Below are positions 1-5,773 of a stretch of DNA of 10,075 nucleotides, piece by piece. Below the pieces are notes generated by a model. That model searched no databases, was not told where the DNA came from, and saw only the letters and a list, made by a program, of their open reading frames with translations. The stretch covers positions 1-10,075 of the forward strand of contig JALTVH010000255.1 in NCBI GenBank assembly GCA_027049085.1. Direction: 5' to 3'. Position numbers and translations under genes: made by a program. Origin of the DNA: Aquificaceae bacterium (GTDB lineage Bacteria > Aquificota > Aquificia > Aquificales > Aquificaceae). Positions within the stretch are counted from its first letter, which is position 1, and each line of letters starts with the position of its first letter.

Positions 1-530
1 GTTCGCGTCTGGTATCTCTCCTGACTCACAGGGGCGAGGCCATTGCAGAGGGCTCTGCCCTACTTGGTGCCGCGATTTCCTACCTCGTTCTTGAGGAGTT
101 TAATCTGACTGGCACCAATGAAAAGATAAGGTTCCTCAACACCCTAAAGGGTTTTATGAACCAGCATCAATACAGAAAGACCTTAGATACAGTCCAGGAT
201 CTTATCCTTGAATCTGCAGACCTTGATATGGCCATAAGGAATCTTGGCAATGGCTCTTATGTTTTTGAAGCTCTCCCTCTTTCCCTTTTTATATTCCTTT
301 CGAATGTTGAGACGCCCCTGGAGGCTCTGTGGTGGGCTGTAAACTCTTACGGAGAGTTCGGTGGGGATACGGACTCAATCGGGTATATAGTCGGTGCGCT
401 TATCGGAGCCTGCTGGGGACTCGATCCCTTTCCGCCCCACCTTGTTGAAAATCTTGAAAATTCGGCTTATTATAAAGAACTCGCTAAAAAACTTTATGAT
501 ATTACAGAAAACATGATAATAAGGAGGTAA
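1..530 (+). CDS. ADP-ribosylglycohydrolase family protein, C-terminal part
   Basis: The open frame enters from the left edge (first full codon at position 3) and shows 175 residues. The visible start reads SRLVSLLTHRGEAIAEGSAL, matching the family pattern of a threonine-histidine followed by a helix rich in small residues. GGDTDSIG at visible residues 120-127 (bases 360-383) is the ADP-ribosylglycohydrolase (DraG/ARH) metal signature, where the two aspartates (122, 124) bind the metal pair, followed by the usual small-residue helix (GALIGACWG). Family members remove ADP-ribose from modified side chains or small molecules; the substrate here cannot be told. The N-terminal metal-binding segment lies outside the window. 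The internal ATG at 156 is not the start, because family homology continues upstream of it. Its stop (528-530) overlaps the spacing region of the hfq ribosome site, so the two genes are probably cotranscribed. Confidence 0.87.
   Translation, partial: SRLVSLLTHRGEAIAEGSALLGAAISYLVLEEFNLTGTNEKIRFLNTLKGFMNQHQYRKTLDTVQDLILESADLDMAIRNLGNGSYVFEALPLSLFIFLSNVETPLEALWWAVNSYGEFGGDTDSIGYIVGALIGACWGLDPFPPHLVENLENSAYYKELAKKLYDITENMIIRR
521..527 (+). promoter_or_regulatory. Shine-Dalgarno of hfq
   Basis: AAGGAGG lies 8 nt before the hfq ATG (536) and runs straight into the TAA stop of the upstream glycohydrolase gene. Ribosomes finishing the first gene would therefore cover the hfq ribosome site, which suggests translational coupling. 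The site fixes the hfq start at 536. Confidence 0.85.
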
Positions 531-535
531 AAAGA

Positions 536-778
536 ATGCCCTACAAACTTCAGGAGAGCTTCTTGAACACGGCGAGGAAAAGGAGGGTAAAGGTTTCAAT
601 TTATCTCGTCAACGGGGTAAGGCTCCAGGGAAAGGTCAGATCCTTTGATATGTTTACCATCTTGCTGGAGGACGGCAGGCAGCAGACCCTCGTATACAAA
701 CACGCAATAACAACCGTTATTCCCCATGAGAGACTTGAAATAGAGTTTGAAGAGGCGGGGGTGCCGGGACAGGGTTAG
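536..778 (+). CDS. hfq: RNA chaperone Hfq
   Basis: This 80-residue protein matches the Hfq core almost end to end. The Sm1 part (residues 20-44) contains SIYLVNGVRLQG and SFDMFTILL. The Sm2 part has YKHA at 54-57, the uridine-binding motif of the proximal face of the hexamer. LQESFLN at 5-11 is the proximal-face helix, and RKRR at 14-17 is the basic rim patch that helps sRNA-mRNA annealing. Hfq is a cytoplasmic ring that binds small RNAs and mRNAs. The protein stops soon after the Sm fold, without the long disordered tail of the E. coli protein, as in many other phyla. The neighbour is an ADP-ribosylglycohydrolase gene instead of the common miaA. The stop overlaps the convergent ferredoxin stop by 4 bp. 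Confidence 0.97.
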   Translation: MPYKLQESFLNTARKRRVKVSIYLVNGVRLQGKVRSFDMFTILLEDGRQQTLVYKHAITTVIPHERLEIEFEEAGVPGQG

Positions 779-788
779 AACATCCCCG
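756..788. other. Candidate stem-loop at the hfq/ferredoxin convergence
   Basis: Bases 756-763 can pair with 781-788 (8 pairs, one G-U in the plus-strand RNA), with a 17-nt loop holding both stop codons. An alternative pairing is GCCGGG at 763-768 with CCCGGC at 785-790. It sits where two convergent transcripts must end. No run of U follows on either strand, so it is not a standard intrinsic terminator and may be chance in a locally GC-rich stretch. Confidence 0.25.
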
Positions 789-1107
789 GCGGTTTCCCTT
801 TGGAAACTACAAGTCTATCTACCGGATTTCCGCCCTTGAGGTGCTGGTCTACAATCTCCTGAACATCATCGGCCTTAACGTTGCCGTACCAGATACCTTC
901 GGGATATACCACGATCGTTGGACCCATCATGCAGGGTCCAAGACAGCCCGTGGGTGTTACCGCCGTTGACATGAAGAGCTCAGGATCTTCCTGGAGTTTC
1001 TCCATGAAGACCTGATAAATGTCCCTTGCTCCCTTTTCAGCACAGGAACCCTGTGGATGACCGGGAGGACGCTGGTTGACGCATATAAAGACGTGCCTGA
1101 ATCCCAT
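775..1107 (-). CDS. Thioredoxin-like [2Fe-2S] ferredoxin
   Basis: The 110-residue protein has the four cysteine ligands of the thioredoxin-fold [2Fe-2S] ferredoxins: C9 and C22 in the first loop and C55 and C59 in TGCLGPC. The spacing is the same as I recall for Aquifex aeolicus Fd1. Other family marks are RPPGHPQGSC at 13-22, PCMMGPTIVVYPEGIWYG at 58-75 and the C-terminal KGKPPGMF. These proteins are homodimeric, soluble electron carriers or cluster stores whose physiological partner is generally unknown. The ATG at 1107 has GGAGG at 1115-1119, 7 nt upstream. It is the last gene of the purE-purK-ogg series, 71 nt after ogg, the widest gap in the window, so it probably has its own promoter. 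Its stop overlaps that of hfq. The close likeness to Aquifex is the strongest taxonomic hint here. Confidence 0.95.
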   Translation of the reverse strand: MGFRHVFICVNQRPPGHPQGSCAEKGARDIYQVFMEKLQEDPELFMSTAVTPTGCLGPCMMGPTIVVYPEGIWYGNVKADDVQEIVDQHLKGGNPVDRLVVSKGKPPGMF

Positions 1108-1135
1108 CCTTCTACCTCCGGAAAATCTTCAAAAC

Positions 1136-1144
1136 ATTCTACCA
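1136..1144 (-). promoter_or_regulatory. Candidate extended -10 promoter for the ferredoxin gene
   Basis: On the minus strand TGG-TAGAAT (1144 to 1136) fits an extended -10 element, five of six matches to TATAAT with the upstream TG. Transcription would start about 22 nt before the ferredoxin ATG and include its GGAGG. A perfect TTGACA lies at 1178-1173, directly after the ogg stop, but 31 nt from this -10, too far to act with it. Its own 17-nt-spaced hexamer (TCCTTA) is poor. Confidence 0.35.
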
Positions 1145-1178
1145 ACGGTTAAGGATGCAAACCTATGAGTTTTGTCAA

Positions 1179-1862
1179 TCACTTGAGCACCCTGCCCGTC
1201 ATTCGGTGAAAGATTATAAGGTCAAGCTCTGCAAGGGTGCACCCCATCATTCCCCCCAGTTTCCTGAGCACCTCCTCTGCCTGAAGATATCTTTTAGAGG
1301 TGAGCGTTCTGTAATCCTCAATTAAACCTTCTCTTACGAGGAAACGCCAAAGATGCCTGTCAATTATCGCTACGTCCTCAAAGCCTATATTCCTCAGAAA
1401 ATGGGATGCTTCCTTGTAACCTAAACCGTAAACCTTTAGATCTGACCTATCGTTGGCTAACCTTTCCCTGACCTCAGGACCTGTCAGCCCCTTTCCTATG
1501 AGCTTCTCAATTTTGTGGAAATCCTCCCGTGCAAGGACTATTCTCTGGGCTCTTTGAGCAGGAAATCTGTGTCCAAAATCCCTCAGAATACTTTCAAGCT
1601 CGCCTCTCTTTTTTGTTCTGAAACCCTCTCTTCCTACAAAACCCTGAATGTAGATGCCTCTGTCAACAGGAAAATTGGCAGTTAGTAGACAGAACGCAAG
1701 CTCTGAAAAAAGGTCTGCTTCAAACCTCAGATCCAAAAAGGGATGAAAGTCAAAGGTCGTTTCACCTTCAGTACCAAGCTTTTTGAACTCTCTCAAACGG
1801 GCATTGATAAATGGGTTAATTTCCCCTTTTGTCCTGAGAAGGTCCTTAACAATCCTCTTCAA
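1179..1862 (-). CDS. ogg: 8-oxoguanine DNA glycosylase/AP lyase, Ogg2 type
   Basis: This is a 227-residue HhH-GPD enzyme of the Ogg2 family best known from archaea and thermophilic bacteria (for example the Methanocaldococcus enzyme). ELAFCLLTAN at 54-63 is the family core helix. The helix-hairpin-helix and active site follow as GLGYKEASHFLRNIG (146-160) and AIIDRHLWRFL (165-175), with K150 as the Schiff-base lysine and D168 as the catalytic aspartate. It excises 8-oxoguanine and nicks the abasic site. Length is normal for Ogg2. The start is TTG (1862-1860), overlapping the purK stop by 4 bases (TTGA). No upstream ATG or GTG lies in frame after the preceding stop and no good Shine-Dalgarno is visible, so initiation probably depends on coupling to purK. 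Confidence 0.9.
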   Translation of the reverse strand: MKRIVKDLLRTKGEINPFINARLREFKKLGTEGETTFDFHPFLDLRFEADLFSELAFCLLTANFPVDRGIYIQGFVGREGFRTKKRGELESILRDFGHRFPAQRAQRIVLAREDFHKIEKLIGKGLTGPEVRERLANDRSDLKVYGLGYKEASHFLRNIGFEDVAIIDRHLWRFLVREGLIEDYRTLTSKRYLQAEEVLRKLGGMMGCTLAELDLIIFHRMTGRVLK

Positions 1863-2953
1863 CTCAAAACACCGCTTGTGGAATGAAGGAACCTCTCTAT
1901 TCTGTGAAGATCATCAAGGAGTTCCTCTTCCTTTTCCTTCACAACATTAACATGACCGAGCTTCCGCCTCGGCTTGGGTTCCTTTCCATACCAGTAAACC
2001 TTAGCACCCTGAATAGAAAGGATCTCACCAAGCGGGAGAGAATCAAAGGGTGTTCCCAGTATGTTGACCATCCCTGAGAATCCCAACGGGTCTGTCATTC
2101 CAAGGGGAAGAGAAGAAAGGGCTCTCACGAGGTTCTCAAACTGAGAGGTAATCGCACCGTCGAGGGTGTAATGGCCTGTGTTGTGGGGTCTTGGTGCTAT
2201 TTCATTGACAAGGAGTCTGCCCTCCTCTGTCAGAAAGAATTCAACCGTCAGAAGACCTGTTATTGAAAGCTCATGGGCTATCTTCTCAGCCACGGCAAGG
2301 GCTGTTTTAAGACCTTCAAAGGAGGTGAGAACCCGGTTCCTGATGAGTATCCCATCTCTGTGGAGGTTCTCTGTCGCTGGGTAGGCCCTTATTTCTCCCT
2401 CTCTGCTCCTCACAACAATGACAGACAGTTCCATTGCAAAATCAATTAGCCTTTCAACAACGTAGACCTCATTCCTCTGTACTGAATTACACAGAAAACC
2501 AAGGTCCTCTTCATCCTTCACAAGAAACTGCCCCTTTCCGTCATAGCCAAGCCTGTCCGCCTTGACAACAACAGGAAGACCAAAGTTTTTAACCTCCCTT
2601 TCAAGGTCTCCACCGTTGCATATTACATAGTCTGGGATAGCTATTCCAAGTTCAGATAGAAAGACTTTCTCTTCACTCCGCTTCCACTTGATCTCAATTG
2701 CCCTGGGGGGTGTTGCAAGTCTATCAAAACATTTTTCAATTACTCCCTCTTCTATGTGTTCAAACTCCCATGTGATAACATCACAATGGTCCCTGAACTC
2801 TCTTACCTGTTCCGGATGGAACCACATATCGGCTATCCTTGAGGCAGGAGCACGAGGGTTTGGGTCAAGGACACAGAAGTTAAAACTGAGCTTCCTCCCC
2901 TCTAAAATGGTCATCCACCCGAGCTGACCCCCGCCGAGGATACCAATGTTCAT
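1859..2953 (-). CDS. purK: N5-carboxyaminoimidazole ribonucleotide synthase PurK
   Basis: PurK joins AIR and bicarbonate using ATP to form N5-CAIR in de novo purine synthesis. The 364-residue protein has the ATP-grasp layout: GGGQLG at 7-12, TWEFEHI at 61-67, the glycine loop YDGKGQ at 137-142, metal and ATP residues around VEFF (237-240), and VNEIAPRPHNTGHYT at 249-263, the clearest PurK signature. KLGHVNV at 331-337 belongs to the C-terminal domain. The ATG at 2953 has GGAGG at 2962-2966, inside the last codons of purE. The two genes are 3 nt apart, so they form one operon and their products act in sequence. The stop overlaps the ogg start. Confidence 0.97.
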   Translation of the reverse strand: MNIGILGGGQLGWMTILEGRKLSFNFCVLDPNPRAPASRIADMWFHPEQVREFRDHCDVITWEFEHIEEGVIEKCFDRLATPPRAIEIKWKRSEEKVFLSELGIAIPDYVICNGGDLEREVKNFGLPVVVKADRLGYDGKGQFLVKDEEDLGFLCNSVQRNEVYVVERLIDFAMELSVIVVRSREGEIRAYPATENLHRDGILIRNRVLTSFEGLKTALAVAEKIAHELSITGLLTVEFFLTEEGRLLVNEIAPRPHNTGHYTLDGAITSQFENLVRALSSLPLGMTDPLGFSGMVNILGTPFDSLPLGEILSIQGAKVYWYGKEPKPRRKLGHVNVVKEKEEELLDDLHRIERFLHSTSGVLS

Positions 2954-2956
2954 AAA

Positions 2957-3439
2957 TCAGTCCTCCAGAGTCATTTTTAAAACTTTTTCTTTCAACTTTT
3001 CCCGATAACTTTCAAGCTTCTTTGCGTACTCGGGGTACTTGAGGGCGAGGATTCTAACCGCTAAGAGCCCAGCATTGATGGAATTACCTATGGCAACGGT
3101 CGCCACCGGTATTCCTGCGGGCATCTGAACGATGGAGTACAGGGAATCAAGACCTGAAAGGTGCTTTGAGGGAACTGGGACGCCAATTACCGGAAGGGTA
3201 GTAAGAGAGGCAACCATCCCTGGAAGGTGTGCGGATCCCCCTGCTCCCGCAATGATGACCTCAATCCCTCTATCACGGGCAGTGGTTGCATACTTGTACA
3301 TTATTTCCGGCGTCCTGTGGGCTGAAACCACTCTCTTCTCATGAGGCACTCCGAATTCTTTGAGAACCTCCACAGCCCCCATCATGTGTTCCCAGTCAGA
3401 CTGGCTCCCCATTATCACGCCAACGAGGGGCTTTTCCAT
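2957..3439 (-). CDS. purE: N5-carboxyaminoimidazole ribonucleotide mutase PurE
   Basis: PurE converts N5-CAIR, made by PurK, into CAIR. The 160-residue protein shows GSQSDW (11-16), SAHRTPE with the likely catalytic H41, the phosphate-binding stretch IAGAGGSAHLPGM, and the C-terminal MPAGIPVATVAIGNSINAGLL. The presence of purK next door indicates class I (the mutase), not the class II AIR carboxylase. The frame can be extended 6 codons to a TTG at 3457, but that codon overlaps the ATG of the divergent kinase gene and adds nothing conserved. The ATG at 3439 is preferred. It has no Shine-Dalgarno, and a perfect TATAAT ends 7 nt upstream, implying a leaderless message. Confidence 0.96.
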   Translation of the reverse strand: MEKPLVGVIMGSQSDWEHMMGAVEVLKEFGVPHEKRVVSAHRTPEIMYKYATTARDRGIEVIIAGAGGSAHLPGMVASLTTLPVIGVPVPSKHLSGLDSLYSIVQMPAGIPVATVAIGNSINAGLLAVRILALKYPEYAKKLESYREKLKEKVLKMTLED

Positions 3440-3445
3440 AACAAA

Positions 3446-3451
3446 ATTATA
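3446..3451 (-). promoter_or_regulatory. Candidate -10 box for a leaderless purE transcript
   Basis: TATAAT on the minus strand (3451 to 3446) is followed by exactly 6 nt and then the purE ATG, so a standard +1 falls on the A of the start codon. A -35 is not recognisable and would lie inside the divergent kinase coding region (about 3469-3474). The same 17-bp spacer contains AATTAT at 3445-3450 on the plus strand, 4 of 6 matches, which would place +1 on the kinase ATG. The plus-strand element is much weaker evidence. Confidence 0.45.
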
Positions 3452-3456
3452 TTTCA

Positions 3457-4035
3457 ATGAAATTTGAAAAATTTAAGGACAGGCTGAAAGATATAGAAAA
3501 GCTTAATGAAGGCTGGCGAGGTGTGATATACACTGCTTTTTTTGACAATCAGAAAGTATCTGTTAAAGTTGCTAAAGATGCGGACAAGCTTGATGCGCTC
3601 AAGAAGGAGATAAATATACTCCTAAAACTGAAGGGACGGGAAGGTTTTCCACAGATAATTTTTTTCGGCGAGGACTTTTTTGTTTACCAATTCATAGAAG
3701 GATTTCCCTTCAGGACAATTGGAAAAGACAGGAATAGGAAAACAGAGGCATTGAGGAAAGTTCTGACACTTGCCTACAAGCTTGATACTCTCGGAATTGA
3801 CCACGGTGAGCTTACCAGGATTGATAAGAACGTTATAGTCAACGAACAAGGTGAAGTTTTCCTCCTTGATTTTGACAGAGGGACAGACAAAGGAAAGAAG
3901 AGGAACGTCCCCCAGCTCATACAGGTACTGAGGAGAGAGGGTCTTCTGAGCCATGAGGAGGCTGTTCACTTTGGTAAGGAGTACAGGAAAAACAGCGAAG
4001 CTGTCTTTAGAGCCTTAAGGGATAAAATTATTTAA
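3457..4035 (+). CDS. Small atypical protein-kinase-like protein
   Basis: The 192-residue protein has a minimal kinase layout. A glycine-poor nucleotide loop GWRGVIYTA is at 19-27, the ATP-binding lysine in VSVKVAK is K37, and the helix-C glutamate is probably E51. A hinge-like FVYQFIEG lies at 75-82. The catalytic loop GIDHGELTRIDKNVIV (113-128) has glutamate (E118) where HxD kinases have aspartate, with N125 downstream, and DFD at 138-140 replaces DFG. This resembles the small predicted Ser/Thr kinases of archaea and thermophiles (COG2112 as I remember it) and the RIO/Bud32 lineage. Substrates are unknown and activity is unproven. The ATG has no Shine-Dalgarno and lies 17 nt from the divergent purE start. 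The gene leads the murB-ddl-ftsQAZ series, 2 nt before murB, so a role tied to envelope growth is possible but is inference only. Confidence 0.75.
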   Translation: MKFEKFKDRLKDIEKLNEGWRGVIYTAFFDNQKVSVKVAKDADKLDALKKEINILLKLKGREGFPQIIFFGEDFFVYQFIEGFPFRTIGKDRNRKTEALRKVLTLAYKLDTLGIDHGELTRIDKNVIVNEQGEVFLLDFDRGTDKGKKRNVPQLIQVLRREGLLSHEEAVHFGKEYRKNSEAVFRALRDKII

Positions 4036-4037
4036 GA

Positions 4038-4925
4038 GTGAATTTTGAAAAGGACGTCCCGCTTGATGGCTTTACAAGTATTGGGATAGGTGGGAAAGCA
4101 GACTTTTTCCTCAGAGCAAGGGATAAGGAGGATCTTAAAAAAGGAATTGAGTTTTCTCGCGCTCAAGACAGGTCCCTATTCATCTTAGGTGGAGGTTCCA
4201 ACACCATATTTGGCGATGTGAAGGGTATCGTCATCAAAATGGAAGAGTTCTTTCCCTTGAAGGTGCTCAATGACGGTCATGAGCTAAGGATAAAGGTGAG
4301 CGGTGGGACGCCCCTCAAAGAAGTCATAGGTTTTGCTGTAAGAGAGAACCTTGATCGCATCTTCAGGCTTGCCGGTTTTCCCGCAACAGTGGGCGGTGCA
4401 GTAGCAATGAATGCCGGTGCCTTTGACGTTGAGATCTCTGAGTTTATTGAAGAAGTGGAGTTTCTTGACTGGGAAGGCAAGATACAAAGGGTTAATAAAA
4501 AAGAAATCGCCTTTGGTTACAGGGCTTCGCCCTTCCCTCAGATGGGTGTTGTAACAGAAGTGGTGCTCAGATTAAGGAGGTCGGAAAACCCGGTGAAGGA
4601 AGAGTTTGCCATAATCAGGGACAGGAGAAAGAGGTCACAGCCCATAAATAAGAAAACTTCTGGCTCAACCTTCAAAAATCCTTCGGGTGAAAAGGCTGGC
4701 CGCCTCCTTGATTCCGCAGGATTGAAGGGCTACCGGGTGGGGAACGTCTCCTTTTCAGATCTGCATGCCAACTTTATGATAAATCTTGGCGGGGCAACGA
4801 TCTCCGAGGTCAGGGATCTTATAAATACGGCAAAGGAAAGGGTTAAGGAGAGAACAGGCTATCTCCTTGAAGAGGAGGTCAGATTAATTGAAGATTGCGG
4901 TTCTAATGGGTGGAAGGTCCTCTGA
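4038..4925 (+). CDS. murB: UDP-N-acetylenolpyruvoylglucosamine reductase MurB
   Basis: MurB uses NADPH and FAD to reduce UDP-GlcNAc-enolpyruvate to UDP-MurNAc, the second committed step of peptidoglycan synthesis. The FAD domain shows SIGIGGKADFF (14-24), LGGGSNTIF (50-58) and GFPATVGGAVAMNAGAF (113-129). The substrate domain has GYRASPF with R162, SGSTFKNP with S210 as the probable proton donor, and EEEVRLIE near the end holding the conserved glutamate (278-280). Length (295) and the SGSTFKNP form indicate a type II MurB. The start is GTG, 2 nt after the kinase stop, with no usable Shine-Dalgarno, so reinitiation from the kinase gene is likely. The conserved N-terminus begins right after this codon and supports the start. 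The last 38 nt overlap ddl. Confidence 0.97.
   Translation: MNFEKDVPLDGFTSIGIGGKADFFLRARDKEDLKKGIEFSRAQDRSLFILGGGSNTIFGDVKGIVIKMEEFFPLKVLNDGHELRIKVSGGTPLKEVIGFAVRENLDRIFRLAGFPATVGGAVAMNAGAFDVEISEFIEEVEFLDWEGKIQRVNKKEIAFGYRASPFPQMGVVTEVVLRLRRSENPVKEEFAIIRDRRKRSQPINKKTSGSTFKNPSGEKAGRLLDSAGLKGYRVGNVSFSDLHANFMINLGGATISEVRDLINTAKERVKERTGYLLEEEVRLIEDCGSNGWKVL
4872..4878 (+). promoter_or_regulatory. Shine-Dalgarno of ddl, inside murB
   Basis: GAGGAGG, 9 nt before the TTG at 4888, encodes part of the conserved glutamate run of MurB. It is a strong site that decides the ddl start in favour of the TTG, and so a real 38-nt gene overlap in a different frame. Confidence 0.75.
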
Positions 4926-5757
4926 AAGGGAAATTTCCCTCAAGACAGGGGGCGCTGTTGCTGAGGGCCTCAGACAGCTTGGTCACAATGTCACAGAAAT
5001 AGATCCCCAGAGTGAAGGCTTTCCAGAAAATTTAATTGACCTTAATCCTGACCTTGTTTTCATAGCTCTTCATGGACCCTATGGTGAGGACGGGAGAGTT
5101 CAGGGTCTCCTTGACATGCTCGGGATAAAGTACGTTGGGTCGGGAGTTCTCGGAAGCGCTCTGGCTATGGACAAGGAAGTAACAAAAAAGATCCTTCGCC
5201 ATGACGGTATCCCGACACCAGACTGGATCTGCGTGAGGAAAGGAGGGAAGTACTACTGGGACAGATTTCCTGCCGTCGTGAAACCAGCGGACCAGGGTTC
5301 AAGCGTTGGCCTTCACGTGGTGAAAAAGAAAAAGGAGCTTGAACATGCTGTTGCAGAACTTTTTGATCTGACCGATAAGGTACTTATTGAACCGTATATT
5401 GACGGAAGGGACATGACAGTGGGAATCCTCAAAGACAGACCTCTGCCCGTTATTGAAATAAAACCCCGAAGGGGTGTTTACGATTACAAAAGCAAGTACA
5501 CACAGGGTGAAACAGAATATGTCTTTCTGGAAGATGAAATTCTTGCAAAAAAACTTCAGGATATTGCTCTTAAGGTTCACCAGAGTTTAGAGCTCAGAGA
5601 CTTCTCAAGGGTTGATTTTCGTGTAGATAACGAAGGCTATCCCTACGTACTTGAGGTAAATACGATTCCAGGAATGACTGAATTGAGTCTATTTCCCATG
5701 GCGTGCAGGAAAGAAGGTATAGATTTTACGGAAATGTTGTCTATAATTATAAGCTAA
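4888..5757 (+). CDS. ddl: D-alanine--D-alanine ligase
   Basis: Ddl joins two D-alanines with ATP for the end of the peptidoglycan stem peptide. The 289-residue ATP-grasp enzyme starts with KIAVLMGGRSSEREIS (catalytic E14), then HGPYGEDG (62-69), GSGVLGSALAMDK (84-96), VVKPADQGSSVG (130-141), the omega-loop KSKYTQGETEY (201-211), DFSRVDFRVD (238-247, R241, D243) and EVNTIPGMTELSL (256-268, E256, N258). The KY pair (203-204) matches D-Ala-D-Ala ligases rather than VanA-type D-lactate ligases, which carry histidine there. The start is TTG. Moving it to the next ATG would cut the first beta strand, and the Shine-Dalgarno at 4872-4878 supports TTG. It overlaps murB by 38 nt and ends 16 nt before ftsQ. 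Confidence 0.96.
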   Translation: MKIAVLMGGRSSEREISLKTGGAVAEGLRQLGHNVTEIDPQSEGFPENLIDLNPDLVFIALHGPYGEDGRVQGLLDMLGIKYVGSGVLGSALAMDKEVTKKILRHDGIPTPDWICVRKGGKYYWDRFPAVVKPADQGSSVGLHVVKKKKELEHAVAELFDLTDKVLIEPYIDGRDMTVGILKDRPLPVIEIKPRRGVYDYKSKYTQGETEYVFLEDEILAKKLQDIALKVHQSLELRDFSRVDFRVDNEGYPYVLEVNTIPGMTELSLFPMACRKEGIDFTEMLSIIIS

Positions 5758-5773
5758 GACCTCGGAGGGAGAT

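Noticed and set aside
156..530. Separate 124-aa gene starting at ATG 156
   Set aside because: The same frame is open to the left edge and encodes glycohydrolase-like sequence upstream, so this is an internal methionine.
2688..2927. Plus-strand open frame inside purK
   Set aside because: It is antisense to a conserved ATP-grasp region and its translation is low in pattern; no start signals.
3440..3457. Upstream TTG extension of purE by 6 codons
   Set aside because: The TTG would overlap the start codon of the divergent kinase gene, adds no conserved residues and has no ribosome site; the ATG at 3439 fits the family N-terminus.
5742..5747. TATAAT near the end of ddl as an ftsQ promoter
   Set aside because: It is formed by codons for isoleucine repeats, has no -35 (ATAGAT at 17 nt), and the genes are only 16 nt apart.
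4888..5757. VanA-like D-Ala-D-Lac ligase
   Set aside because: The omega loop has the KY form of D-Ala-D-Ala ligases, and the gene is in the normal cell-wall cluster.
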